From Lachnospiraceae bacterium (lineage in GTDB: Bacteria > Bacillota > Clostridia > Lachnospirales > Lachnospiraceae): a stretch of 64,000 nucleotides of DNA. Positions within the stretch are counted from its first letter, which is position 1. Each line of letters begins with the position of its first letter. Below, one piece after another: positions 15,234-23,810 of the stretch. A program made the position numbers and the translations under genes. The DNA lies in NCBI GenBank assembly GCA_017558145.1, contig JAFYWF010000006.1, forward strand, positions 1 through 64,000. Direction: 5' to 3'. Below the pieces are notes generated by a model. It had not been told where the DNA came from. It made no database searches and saw nothing but the letters and a program-made list of their open reading frames with translations.

Positions 15234-16988
15234 ATGACAGATAAAAGAAATATATGGATAGATGGAATTATGGGAGTTGTAATCGGCGATTCCCTGGGAA
15301 TGCCTGTACAGTTTTGGTCCAGAGAAGAGATTAAAGAAGCTCCAGTTACTTCTATGAGAGGTTATGGAAGTTATAATATGCCACCAGGAACTTGGTCTGA
15401 TGATAGTAGTATGGCAATTGCTACTTTAGATAGTATCTTGGAAAATCGTGGTATTGACTATGATGATATTATGCGTAAGTTCTATGAATGGACAGTATAT
15501 GGGAAATACACACCTGCTGGGAAAGCTTTTGATCAAGGAAATACTTGCATGGCTGCTATTATAAACTATGCTATGGGAAAAGATTATAAGTCTTGCGGTA
15601 AAACAGGGGAACGTGCCAATGGGAATGGTGCTTTAATGAGAATTATGCCGGTATGTTTATATTCTTATATCCAGTATAGGAATGGAAAGCTGGCATTAGA
15701 GGAAGCTTTGGATTACATTCATCAGGCAACGGCAATTACCCATAATCATTTACGAGCAAAGATTGCAAGTGGAATTTACTTTTTTATGGTGCAGACAATA
15801 TTAGATTCGAATGGTAGTCTCTTGGAAAGATTGCAAGAAGGGGTGAAGCAAGCTTCAGATTTCTACAAAAAAGATATTGCAAATTTGGTGGAATGGACCA
15901 GATATGGAAGATTGGAGAATCTTTCTGAATTTGCAGAAGTTTCAGATACTGAGATTAGAAGTACCGGATATGTTGTAGATACCTTGGAAGCTGCTGTTTG
16001 GTCTCTTATTACAACAGATTCTTTGGAAGAGGGACTTTTAAAAGCGGTTAATCTTGGTGATGATACGGATACAGTAGGTGCAGTGGCCGGTGGATTAGCT
16101 GGATTGTATTATGGTTATGAGAGTGTTCCTGGCGCATGGAAAGAGGTTATCATTAAAGGGAATGAGATTGTGGAGTTGTGTAAGATGGCTGGAGAAGAAT
16201 TTGGTGCTTTGTCAAACTTAGAAAAAAAGAGAGAAGAATATGAAAAATTAGTTGCAGATGTGCGTGAAGATTATCAAAAGAGAGAACGCGAAGGTTTGAA
16301 GGATGACGATTTAAGATGGTGCGATTTATGTGAAGAAATTAATCTTTGGACATATTGGCAAGGGAGAGGAAATCTACAGGCAAAAATAGTTTTACTAGGA
16401 CAAGATTGGGGATGTGCCTTTGACAAAAACTTTGAAAAATTTAAAACCAAGATTGAAACCATGAATAACGGTGAAAGTGTAGATTATTTAGAGGGTACTA
16501 GTTTTGATACAGATAAAAACTTAGAAAAATTGTTTAAAGTATTAGGATACTCAGATTTGCATCAAAATAATGAAGACTTATTTTTTACAAATCTTGCGTT
16601 GGGATATAGAGCAAAAGGTTCTACTGGTAACACCAATAAGAAATGGTTTGAAAAAGATGCAAAATATTTAAAACGATTAGTAAATATTTTAGAACCTGAT
16701 GTAATTATTTGTTTAGGAAAGAATACTTATGAAATTGCTACAGGTGTATTATGTAAAGAAATAAATACTTTAAATAATTTTTATGAAGCATTAGAATCAG
16801 GGAAAAATTTTTCTGAATTCGAGTTGTTTAAATCAGATAAAAAAGTACGAATTTATGGAGTTTCTCATTGTGGCAATTACGGTATTAGAAATAGAGCAAA
16901 ATATGCGACTAAGATTTCAGATTCAAAAAATGGAATGGAGTTACAAGAAAAAGATTGGGAAAGAATCAGAGAATATTTTAAAAAGTAG
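15234..16988 (+). CDS. ADP-ribosylglycohydrolase fused to uracil-DNA-glycosylase-like domain
   Basis: A 584-residue two-domain enzyme. Residues 1-320 are an ADP-ribosylglycohydrolase (DraG/ARH): GDSLGMP at 18-24, GTWSDDSSM at 52-60 and GDDTDTVGAVAGGLAG at 275-290 supply the two magnesium-binding acidic sites. A charged helical linker (330-360) leads to a UDG-superfamily domain: VLLGQDWG at 386-393 (GQDP-like motif), LFFTNLALGYR at 449-459, PDVIICLG and VSHCGNYGIRNR at 543-554. ATG at 15234 behind GGGGAAGAG is preferred to a GTG at 15222. The joint activity is unknown; both folds attack N-glycosidic bonds. Confidence 0.8.
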   Translation: MTDKRNIWIDGIMGVVIGDSLGMPVQFWSREEIKEAPVTSMRGYGSYNMPPGTWSDDSSMAIATLDSILENRGIDYDDIMRKFYEWTVYGKYTPAGKAFDQGNTCMAAIINYAMGKDYKSCGKTGERANGNGALMRIMPVCLYSYIQYRNGKLALEEALDYIHQATAITHNHLRAKIASGIYFFMVQTILDSNGSLLERLQEGVKQASDFYKKDIANLVEWTRYGRLENLSEFAEVSDTEIRSTGYVVDTLEAAVWSLITTDSLEEGLLKAVNLGDDTDTVGAVAGGLAGLYYGYESVPGAWKEVIIKGNEIVELCKMAGEEFGALSNLEKKREEYEKLVADVREDYQKREREGLKDDDLRWCDLCEEINLWTYWQGRGNLQAKIVLLGQDWGCAFDKNFEKFKTKIETMNNGESVDYLEGTSFDTDKNLEKLFKVLGYSDLHQNNEDLFFTNLALGYRAKGSTGNTNKKWFEKDAKYLKRLVNILEPDVIICLGKNTYEIATGVLCKEINTLNNFYEALESGKNFSEFELFKSDKKVRIYGVSHCGNYGIRNRAKYATKISDSKNGMELQEKDWERIREYFKK

Positions 16989-17017
16989 AGTTGTGTTATC
17001 ACAGCTCTATTTTTTTG
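16986..17017 (+). terminator. intrinsic terminator
   Basis: TAGAGTTGTG/CACAGCTCTA stem with TTAT loop and T8 run right after the glycohydrolase fusion gene. Confidence 0.8.
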
Positions 17018-17214
17018 AAAATATTAGGGAATTATATGAAATTAATTTTATTTGAAGTGTGTGTGAGAGTAAAAATGGAGTAAAAACGGTCAAAATCAAA
17101 GGAAGGTTGGCCGTTTACCTTGATTAAGACCGATATATGGTACATAAAACGAGGTAGGATTAGAGTGCAAGAAGAAATCAACATAAAATATTCAAATCCT
17201 GGAGGTATATAAAA

Positions 17215-17631
17215 ATGAGCGAAGATAGACAAAAAACGCAACAGAGCATAAACGATTTGATCAATAATATTACAAAAGAGAATAAATTCATACCTGTTGA
17301 AAATGAAAATTCTACGGGCTTATCTCCGGATTTGTCGGATGGAGATATAGAAGGCATTATAAAACGGAGTGGAAACAATAATAGTAAAGTACCTGGATAT
17401 CGATATTATTTTGATGAAGATAAAGGTATCTTATATAAATCTGGTTACCAAGGTAGTTTAGAAGAGTATATAGGAGACTGTTTGTGGAATTATGTTCTTT
17501 GTGAAGAATTGCTTGATATGCTGACAGAAGTGACAGAAGAAGAGGCTGATAATATTATTAAGGAAATAGAAGGTGATGAATATGATTTGGTAGATGGTTA
17601 TGTGCTGGAAGATTTTAAAGGAGATATGTAA
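17215..17631 (+). CDS. hypothetical acidic protein
   Basis: A 138-residue acidic protein behind CCTGGAGGTATAT. The N-terminal 60 residues are polar and look disordered. The C-terminal part, YRYYFDEDKGILYKSGYQGSLEEYIGDCLWNYVLCEELLDMLTEVTEEEADNIIKEI, looks folded and helical. No known motif. It is separated by three bases from the next unknown gene, so the pair is probably translated together. Confidence 0.5.
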   Translation: MSEDRQKTQQSINDLINNITKENKFIPVENENSTGLSPDLSDGDIEGIIKRSGNNNSKVPGYRYYFDEDKGILYKSGYQGSLEEYIGDCLWNYVLCEELLDMLTEVTEEEADNIIKEIEGDEYDLVDGYVLEDFKGDM

Positions 17632-17634
17632 AGG

Positions 17635-18042
17635 ATGAAAACACTAATAGAATTATGTAACGCTGATTTAAATAAAGCTACTTTTAAAAATGTAATGTTT
17701 TTCTCATTAGCAGAAACCGGTGCGATGGGAGACCCGGGAAGTATTGTATTTTATGTTAAAACTGGTGAGTCTTATTATTTGAACTATATGTATGGTGATA
17801 TTGATATGCAAAAGGTATTGAATTTATTTCCGGTATTAGCGAACTGTAAATTTGGAATATTGGGATTAGAAAGTACAGTTCCAAAAGGCTGGAAATATCT
17901 TTACTTGGGAGCGGGGAATCATTTGATTATTAATGAAGAAGTATGGAGAGTCTTTAAAAAACAAATAGATGTTAGTACTGAGCCATCGGAAATATATTGT
18001 AGATGGATGGAAGTGGCAAATTATTTGTTACAGGAGAAGTAG
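17635..18042 (+). CDS. hypothetical protein, immunity-like
   Basis: A 135-residue soluble protein. GAMGDPGSIVFYVKTGESYYLNYMYGDIDMQKVLNLFPVL is a distinctive Gly/aromatic segment that I associate with small unassigned proteins of immunity-protein size, but I cannot name a family. It starts three bases after the preceding stop (TAAAGGATG), so it relies on coupling or the AAAGG overlapping that stop. No membrane segment or catalytic motif. Confidence 0.5.
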   Translation: MKTLIELCNADLNKATFKNVMFFSLAETGAMGDPGSIVFYVKTGESYYLNYMYGDIDMQKVLNLFPVLANCKFGILGLESTVPKGWKYLYLGAGNHLIINEEVWRVFKKQIDVSTEPSEIYCRWMEVANYLLQEK

Positions 18043-18081
18043 TATTGAGAGAATTGCTAAATTAGTGTAGGAGCTAAAATA

Positions 18082-18462
18082 GTGTATAGAGATTGTAGAA
18101 GTATTGAAGGAATAACAGATTATCCAAAAGCATCAAATAAGAAGAATACGCCATATTTTGATTCAGTATCTAAAACTTGGAAAGTTACAATGGAACATGG
18201 AGAAGAAGAAGGGGATGCTATTTATGTAGCAAGTGAATTTGTTAAAGGTGGTCTTATTTATCCGTTTCACGATGAAGCACCGGAAAAAGAAAAATATCAC
18301 AATCATCGCCATGACTTTGAAGGAGTAGTAGAATTTTTGTTAAAGAAACCAAAGTACTTTTCAATAGAAGGTTTTGAAGAATACTATAGTTTACAGGAAC
18401 AAGAATTGTTGCTGGCTGTTAAAAATAAATTATTTGAAAATGAAAATAATGATAAATTTTAG
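18082..18462 (+). CDS. hypothetical protein
   Basis: A 126-residue acidic soluble protein from a GTG start behind TAGGAGCTAAAAT. The middle contains EKEKYHNHRHDFEGVVEFLLKKPKYFSIEGFEEYYS; the HNHRHD cluster could bind metal but matches no nuclease motif I know. It belongs to the same run of small unknown genes as its two upstream neighbours, 39 bases after the last one. Confidence 0.45.
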   Translation: MYRDCRSIEGITDYPKASNKKNTPYFDSVSKTWKVTMEHGEEEGDAIYVASEFVKGGLIYPFHDEAPEKEKYHNHRHDFEGVVEFLLKKPKYFSIEGFEEYYSLQEQELLLAVKNKLFENENNDKF

Positions 18463-18511
18463 GAAAAGATGTATGTAAAATGATAGAATATAAAAAAGGG
18501 GGATGCAGATT

Positions 18512-19201
18512 ATGGATATAACAGCAACTATTGGAGAAATACGTAATGAATATAAAGAATATTTAAGGAAAAAACATCCTGAATGGGCAGAAAATACTAT
18601 TAAGACGCATGCTTCAGATGCATTTTACATATGGAATAATACACTATTACCTTCATTTTGGAAAACGCTTATTAGTGATGAGACAATGGAGGTAGGAAGA
18701 CAAGCCATTTATGATTATTTGAAAAATGATTTATTATTAGATAATGCAGAAGTAAGGGCAAAAGGTTATTTTTCAGATCTATCTTTGTTGAAAGAATTTT
18801 TAGATTCTGTTTATGGTGGTGTAGAAAATAGAGTAGGGTATGAGATAAATTGTGAAAAAATTGTGTATCAATATGCCAAAAGGGCTTATGACGGTGAATT
18901 AACCGTGGAACAAGCTGTTGATGCCATGACAAAAGAAGTTCCCTGCTTCAGTGGAACTTCTCACAAGCTAACCGTAATGCTGTTTGCTTTAATGGTGAAA
19001 GGTGAAAAGTATACACGTAGGTCAAATACAGAAACTACACTTTATTTTATCAGGCAAATAGAAAAAGATTATGGAATGGAAGCATTGATAGAGAATGTAT
19101 ATGTATATGAGAACAATAAAATTAAAATTGTATTCAAATATCGAGATCCGTTTAAGAGTGCACTAGAATATGTAGAGAATAATCAACATTATTCAAAATG
19201 A
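18512..19201 (+). CDS. hypothetical protein with recombinase-like ends
   Basis: A 229-residue protein. The N-terminal 100 residues (EYKEYLRKKHPEWAENTIKTHASDAFYIW...) resemble the SAM-like core-binding domain of tyrosine recombinases. The last 35 (ENVYVYENNKIKIVFKYRDPF) resemble the tail of large serine recombinases. No catalytic R-H-R-Y set or resolvase Ser domain is present, so it is not a working recombinase. ATG at 18512 is spaced correctly from AAAAGGGGG; another ATG nine bases earlier is too close. Its final codons lie in a repeat found again at 25385. Confidence 0.45.
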   Translation: MDITATIGEIRNEYKEYLRKKHPEWAENTIKTHASDAFYIWNNTLLPSFWKTLISDETMEVGRQAIYDYLKNDLLLDNAEVRAKGYFSDLSLLKEFLDSVYGGVENRVGYEINCEKIVYQYAKRAYDGELTVEQAVDAMTKEVPCFSGTSHKLTVMLFALMVKGEKYTRRSNTETTLYFIRQIEKDYGMEALIENVYVYENNKIKIVFKYRDPFKSALEYVENNQHYSK

Positions 19202-19230
19202 TTTTATTAAAAATGATTTGAATAAAATAG
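19191..19230 (+). repeat. cassette left-end repeat R1, copy 1
   Basis: A 40-base A/T-rich block with inverted ends (ATTCAAA...TTTGAAT). It recurs with only a few changes at 25385-25430 ahead of another ATPase gene. Confidence 0.8.
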
Positions 19231-19312
19231 AGAAGATATTAAGAATACAATTTATAGGTGGCTTAGAGGAAGATATCTCGAAGTGAAATGAAGATTTTAG
19301 CGATTTGAGAGT

Positions 19313-19341
19313 TTTATTTGGAGAAAAAAACTCCAAATAAA
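19313..19341 (+). promoter_or_regulatory. perfect 11-bp inverted repeat before rloA
   Basis: TTTATTTGGAG and CTCCAAATAAA flank a seven-A loop, about 75 bases before the rloA start. There is no T-run, so an operator or RNA hairpin is more likely than a terminator. Confidence 0.45.
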
Positions 19342-19415
19342 GAAATATCACATTGAAAAATGCATATAATAAGGGTATAATAAAAATCCAAAAAGAGGTT
19401 AGGAGGTGGCAAATA

Positions 19416-20774
19416 ATGTTAATAAAGATTTCAGTTGAAAATTTTAAATCATTTGATAAAAAGGAAGAACTATCGATGCTTTCTTCAAGCAAAATCCAGA
19501 CGAACAAAAGCCATCGTTTAAAAATTAAGCAAACGAATTTGTTAAAGAATGCGGTAGTATATGGTGCAAATGCATCAGGTAAATCAAATCTTGTGACTAC
19601 AGTTGCATTTATTAAAAGTGTTTTGATGGAAGGACTCCCTGTAAATTCAGTTAATGATTTTTGCAGAAATAATATGAAGAATAAAGATAGAGAAAGTGTA
19701 TTCGAAATCCAATTTACGGTTGGTGATACTTTCTATGCATATGGCTTCTCTGCAATTTTAAGTCGACGCGAGATTACAGAAGAATGGTTATATGAATTAA
19801 TGCAAGATGGTACTGCACATAATTTGTTTATCAGAGAGGGCAATAAAGCACCTGTCTTAGGTGGTGGAGTAAATCCAACGACGGCTGAAAAAAATCGATT
19901 TGCAGTATACTCTGAGGATTTTGCTGGTGGACATGATGCTCAGTTGTTCTTAACTGAAATGAATCGTGGTAAAAAGTATTCGGATGATTCAAAGTTGATG
20001 TTTTTCTTTCAAACTTTCAATTGGATTATGAATAATATTGTAATTATTAATCCACGTATAGGTATTTCCAATACAGATGCATATTATAGTGCAGAATCGT
20101 TGGAGAATATTAGCAATCTCATAAAAACATTTGATACGGGTGTTAGTGAAATTAAGACGAAGGTTATTTCGGTTGATGAAATGAGTAAGATGATACCAGC
20201 AGAAGTATTGTCTGGAATATTTGCACATCTAAAAAAACAGATGCAGATGACAAATCTTCCTCAAATTCAAATGACATGGAGAATAGATGAAGGCTTCTTC
20301 AATATTCGAATAAAAGAAAATTCAGAGCCAGAGATTACAACACTTGTGTTAAAACATGGTAAGTCAGTATTTGATTTTAATTTTGCAGAAGAATCTGATG
20401 GTACCAAGAGATTATTTGATCTTATAGATATGCTCATGACAAAGCGCCAGGATATGGTATTTGTTGTAGATGAATTGGAACGAAGTCTACATCCAAAATT
20501 GACAGAGCATTTTTTGAAACTCTTTATAGAAGCGCATGCAGAGGCTAGAATGCAGCTTGTATTTACTACACATGAAGATACAATCATGGATCAAGAATTA
20601 TTCCGTAGAGATGAGATATGGTTCGTTGAAAGAAATGCTGATAATACTAGCAAGATATATTCATTAGATAGATTTAAAGAAAGATATGATAGAAAATTGA
20701 GTAAGGCCTACCTAGAGGGACGATATGGTGCAATACCGGTATTCAGACAGTTTACTTTCCGAAAGGAGGAATAG
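19416..20774 (+). CDS. RloA/AbiLi-type AAA ATPase
   Basis: A 452-residue SMC/OLD-like ATPase: the N-terminal MLIKISVENFKSFDKKEELSM strand pair, Walker A GANASGKSN (50-58), and the late Walker B MVFVVDELERSLHP with the D-loop-type ...LVFTTHE that follows. This is the AAA_15/RloA organisation, and the next gene is RloB-like. Such pairs are phage-defence modules of the RloAB/AbiL group. ATG at 19416 is chosen for TTAGGAGGTGGC. Two bases separate the stop from the rloB start. ATP-driven sensing of phage is family knowledge, not shown here. Confidence 0.82.
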   Translation: MLIKISVENFKSFDKKEELSMLSSSKIQTNKSHRLKIKQTNLLKNAVVYGANASGKSNLVTTVAFIKSVLMEGLPVNSVNDFCRNNMKNKDRESVFEIQFTVGDTFYAYGFSAILSRREITEEWLYELMQDGTAHNLFIREGNKAPVLGGGVNPTTAEKNRFAVYSEDFAGGHDAQLFLTEMNRGKKYSDDSKLMFFFQTFNWIMNNIVIINPRIGISNTDAYYSAESLENISNLIKTFDTGVSEIKTKVISVDEMSKMIPAEVLSGIFAHLKKQMQMTNLPQIQMTWRIDEGFFNIRIKENSEPEITTLVLKHGKSVFDFNFAEESDGTKRLFDLIDMLMTKRQDMVFVVDELERSLHPKLTEHFLKLFIEAHAEARMQLVFTTHEDTIMDQELFRRDEIWFVERNADNTSKIYSLDRFKERYDRKLSKAYLEGRYGAIPVFRQFTFRKEE

Positions 20775-20776
20775 AC

Positions 20777-21475
20777 ATGCCAGTTCATACTTATACCAAT
20801 TGGAATTCCCGTCCATCTGATCAAGAGGAACAGGTGGAACCTTTTAGAAAGTATTATTTTATCTGCGAAGGAGCTAATACAGAAACTTTTTATTTTGAAA
20901 AGTTGATTGATTTAAGAAAGGAATTGGGAATACATCCTCTTATTGATATCAGACTATGGGAGAAAACAGAAGGAGATAAAAATATATCTTTTGCAAAGAA
21001 TCTTGTGACATTTGCCAAGGAACAAAAGAGGCTTGAAGAAAATGAATTTGATCCAGATAGGGATAAAATGATTATCGTATTCGATGGTGACATTTTTGAA
21101 GAAAAGGTTCAAGGCTATGATGAACTTATTGCTTCTATAGAAGAACAAGATATAGCTGCAGTGTCAAATCCAGGGTTTGAATTATTTTTACTTCTTCATA
21201 TCGATGGAAGTTTTGAAAAATATATCCAAGGACATGAGTCGGACTTCTTGACAATGGTTGATGGCAAGTACGCCTATGCTTACAATGTGTTATTAGATGC
21301 AACAGGAATGAATGCAAAAAAGAATGCAAACATTGGAAACCTTGCAGAAAATATAATGATAGCCATTCGACAGGAGAAATTAATAAATCAAGATATTCAT
21401 CAGTTAAAAGGAAAAGTGAGTAGTAATATTGGGTTAATTATAGAAGCAATTATAAATGAAGAGCCAGATATATAG
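20777..21475 (+). CDS. RloB/AbiLii-like effector (Toprim-type)
   Basis: A 232-residue protein of the RloB family. YYFICEGANTETFYFEKL near residue 30 supplies the conserved glutamate (CEGxNTE), and MIIVFDGDIFEE near 98 supplies a DxD-like acid pair, the usual order in Toprim-related nucleases. VSNPGFELFLLLH is the characteristic later motif. It is encoded immediately after rloA with AAAGGAGGAATAG as its ribosome site, so the two are co-expressed. Predicted to be the nuclease or tRNA/DNA-damaging arm; target unknown. Confidence 0.8.
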   Translation: MPVHTYTNWNSRPSDQEEQVEPFRKYYFICEGANTETFYFEKLIDLRKELGIHPLIDIRLWEKTEGDKNISFAKNLVTFAKEQKRLEENEFDPDRDKMIIVFDGDIFEEKVQGYDELIASIEEQDIAAVSNPGFELFLLLHIDGSFEKYIQGHESDFLTMVDGKYAYAYNVLLDATGMNAKKNANIGNLAENIMIAIRQEKLINQDIHQLKGKVSSNIGLIIEAIINEEPDI

Positions 21476-21517
21476 ATAAGATTAAATTTCGCTAATATTA
21501 GAAGCGAAAAAGCAAAA

Positions 21518-21545
21518 AATTAAATATTTTATGGTTCATACTTGA
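21518..21545 (+). repeat. cassette right-end repeat R2, copy 1
   Basis: 28-base block containing TTATGGTTCATACTTGA that recurs (26 of 28 bases) at 26898-26925, just after the second ATPase gene. The spoVAD fragment starts within ten bases of its end. Confidence 0.8.
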
Positions 21546-21552
21546 CATATAC

Positions 21553-21942
21553 CCGGCGGCAGCCGATGTTATCTATCATCATTTGCAGGATTTTCAGCGT
21601 CAACCGGATTATTACGATCGAATTATTACCGGTGATTTGGGATATGTGGGAAAAACCGGTGTCATAGATTTATTGAAACAAAAAGGAATAGATATTTCAG
21701 CCCAGCATATGGATTGTGGCATTGAGATTTTTGATCAGGCAACTCAGGATACGCATGCAGGAGGAAGCGGCTGTGGTTGTGCAGCCAGTGTATTATCTGC
21801 TTATATTTTAAAGCAGGTAGAAGAAAAACAGTGGAAAAGAGTTTTGTTTGTACCGACAGGAGCATTGCTTAGTAAGGTTAGTTTTAACGAAGGGAATTCC
21901 GTTCCGGGCATTGCCCATGCGGTGGTGATAGAAGCGGTGTAA
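21553..21942 (+). pseudogene. spoVAD: spoVAD 3' fragment
   Basis: The frame reads PAAADVIYHHLQDFQRQPDYYDRIITGDLG..., GGSGCGCAASVLSAYIL and VLFVPTGALLS, which is the C-terminal 40 percent of stage V sporulation protein AD, an exported-dipicolinate protein of spores with a thiolase fold. About 200 N-terminal residues are missing, and no ribosome site precedes the fragment. The break coincides with repeat R2. spoVAE, normally adjacent to spoVAD, lies 14 kb away in the same orientation (36383). Confidence 0.8.
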
Positions 21943-22047
21943 AATTGGGAGAAACGATGAATGAGTGGGAGAAAATCTTGAAGAAATGTAGTTTTTATGA
22001 AATAAAAATCTTGAAGAAATGCATTATCTATAGAATTTAGAAATGAT

Positions 22048-22087
22048 AAAATGCTGATTAAGAGTTATTTACTTTTAATCAGCATTT
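22048..22087 (-). terminator. terminator of accessory ftsZ, conserved stem T1
   Basis: AAATGCTGATTAA/TTAATCAGCATTT 13-bp stem. The same two arms reappear at 29711-29753 after another minus-strand gene. Confidence 0.7.
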
Positions 22088-22096
22088 GTATTATAG

Positions 22097-23239
22097 CTAA
22101 TTTTTCTTCTTGCTTGCCTCTAAAAGAAATGGTGGAATAACTAATTCTTTTTCTTTCAGGGATGGAGTTACGGTCTTAGCTGCAGACATACGTTTTTGTA
22201 AATCCATGATATCGATTGATTTTTTACTATCAATTTCTGTAGGCTTTGTGATAGTACGAGGAATTTGTCTGGTAATCGTTTTCTTATTTTTAGACATACC
22301 GGTTGCAATTAAAGTAACCACAATCTTTTCTTTATCAAAGCTTTCTTCTGTAACAGTTCCCCAAATGATATTTACTTTGCTACCGGCAAGTTCTCTTACA
22401 TAATTGATGGCAGAGCTTAAAGACATAATATCTACTTTCCCGCTGGTATTGATTAAAATATTTTCAGCCCCTTCTATTGTGGTATCTAATAATGGAGAAT
22501 TTACAGCCTGTTTTACAGCTTCCAAGATGGAGCAATCTGCACTAATCTTACCAATTCCCAAATGACCTTCCCCTTTATCCAATAGAGTCGTTCGCAAATC
22601 ATTGAAGTCTAAATTAACAGATCCCTTATTCTGTACGATATTTGTAATTCCTTCTATCGTATATTTGAGGATAGAATCTGCCATTTCAAATGCGTCTTCT
22701 ACTAGAAGCGGTTTTTCAGATAATCCTAGAAGCTTGTCATTAGGAATTACCAGTAAGGTATCCACATTTGCTTTCAATTTTTCAATTCCACTCTGCGCTA
22801 CAGCAATACGAGGTGTATTTTCAAAAAAGAAAGGTGTCGTAACAATTCCAACCGTTAATATTCCGGCTTCTTTGCAACATTTTGCAATTACCGGAGTAGC
22901 ACCGGTTCCGGTACCACCACCCATTCCACAAGTAATAATACACATATCGGAATCTTCAATTATTGCTTTGATTTCTTCCTCATTTTCAATGGCAGCATTT
23001 TCGCCAATTTGAGGATCCGCACCGGCACCATATCCTTTTGTAAGCTTTTTCCCAATTTGAAGTTTGTTTTCCGCCTGACAGTTTTCTAATACTTGTATGT
23101 CTGTATTTACTGCGATGTATTTTACACCAGATAATCCGGATTGTATCATTCTATCTACCGCATTGTTACCACCACCACCTACACCAATTACAAGAATTTT
23201 CGGACCATTGTCATAACTATCACATTTAATCTCTAACAT
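22097..23239 (-). CDS. ftsZ: accessory FtsZ cell-division GTPase
   Basis: A 380-residue tubulin homologue. N-terminal nucleotide loop GVGGGGNNAVDRM (19-31), tubulin signature GMGGGTGTG (105-113), NTDIQ and TTPFFFE loops, T7 catalytic loop NLDFNDLR (209-216, both acids kept). A C-terminal linker ends in VIPPFLLEASKKKN, like the conserved peptide that binds SepF/FtsA. It therefore looks able to hydrolyse GTP and to contact division partners. ATG at 23239 is chosen for AAAGGAGG. The setting (not the dcw cluster) and divergent XRE-ImmA genes mark it as a mobile-island paralogue. Confidence 0.85.
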   Translation of the reverse strand: MLEIKCDSYDNGPKILVIGVGGGGNNAVDRMIQSGLSGVKYIAVNTDIQVLENCQAENKLQIGKKLTKGYGAGADPQIGENAAIENEEEIKAIIEDSDMCIITCGMGGGTGTGATPVIAKCCKEAGILTVGIVTTPFFFENTPRIAVAQSGIEKLKANVDTLLVIPNDKLLGLSEKPLLVEDAFEMADSILKYTIEGITNIVQNKGSVNLDFNDLRTTLLDKGEGHLGIGKISADCSILEAVKQAVNSPLLDTTIEGAENILINTSGKVDIMSLSSAINYVRELAGSKVNIIWGTVTEESFDKEKIVVTLIATGMSKNKKTITRQIPRTITKPTEIDSKKSIDIMDLQKRMSAAKTVTPSLKEKELVIPPFLLEASKKKN

Positions 23240-23281
23240 TGTTTTCCTCCTTTGCAAAAATGCATTTTAAAAGTTGCAAAA

Positions 23282-23357
23282 GTTGCATCTATGCAACTAT
23301 GAACATAATATATCTTTTGTGCAACTAATAGTCAAGAAAAAGTTGCATTTGTGCAAC
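23282..23357. promoter_or_regulatory. divergent ftsZ/XRE promoters with XRE operators
   Basis: Two palindromes GTTGCATCTATGCAAC (23282-23297) and GTTGCATTTGTGCAAC (23342-23357) plus a half site TGCAAC (23320-23325). A leftward promoter for ftsZ is TTGACT (complement of 23330-23335), 17 bases, TATATT (complement of 23307-23312), with the half site in its spacer. A rightward promoter is TTGCAT (23283-23288), 17 bases, TAATAT (23306-23311). The XRE protein next door is the obvious binder, and one factor could shut both promoters. Binding itself is inferred. Confidence 0.65.
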
Positions 23358-23398
23358 AAAAGGTGTAAGATGATTTTAGAAAAGAAAGGTGGATTCTC

Positions 23399-23791
23399 AT
23401 GACAATTGGAGAAAGAATTAAAGAAATAAGAAAAATAAAAGGCATATCGGTAGAGTATTTAGCAAAAGAATTGAGTGTTTCGAAGACTACTATATATCGG
23501 TATGAAGATTCGACAATAGAAAAAATACCAGTAAATGTATTTGATAATATCTGTAGGGTTTTAAATGTGACACCGGCAGAATTAATGGGGAATGCAGAAA
23601 CAAATAATTCGAATATGGAGCTACCGCGTGAATTTCATAATCCACAGGATGCTATGGAATTTATTCTCAGAACGCCAACCCTTGCTGCCTTTGGAGGATA
23701 TGATCCTTCTAAGATGAGTGATGAAACTATTTTAGCTTTTGCGAATGATATTCTTCAGCAGCTTGAATTAGTTAGTCTTAAATATAAATAG
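23399..23791 (+). CDS. XRE-family repressor, ImmR-like (copy 1)
   Basis: A 130-residue repressor: N-terminal helix-turn-helix MTIGERIKEIRKIKGISVEYLAKELSVSKTTIYRYEDSTIEKIPVNVFDNICRVLNVTPAELMG (1-64). A short C-terminal domain FHNPQDAMEFILRTPTLAAFGGYDPSKMSDETILAFANDILQQLELV would be the protease-sensitive or dimerising part. It is followed within 20 bases by an ImmA-type metalloprotease, the arrangement of ICEBs1 immR-immA. About 95 percent identical to the protein at 27016. Confidence 0.85.
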   Translation: MTIGERIKEIRKIKGISVEYLAKELSVSKTTIYRYEDSTIEKIPVNVFDNICRVLNVTPAELMGNAETNNSNMELPREFHNPQDAMEFILRTPTLAAFGGYDPSKMSDETILAFANDILQQLELVSLKYK

Positions 23792-23810
23792 ACTTTTGGA
23801 GAAAAATAAA

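Noticed and set aside
18512..19201. Functional tyrosine or serine recombinase
   Set aside because: The catalytic residues of both classes are absent; only end domains resemble recombinases.
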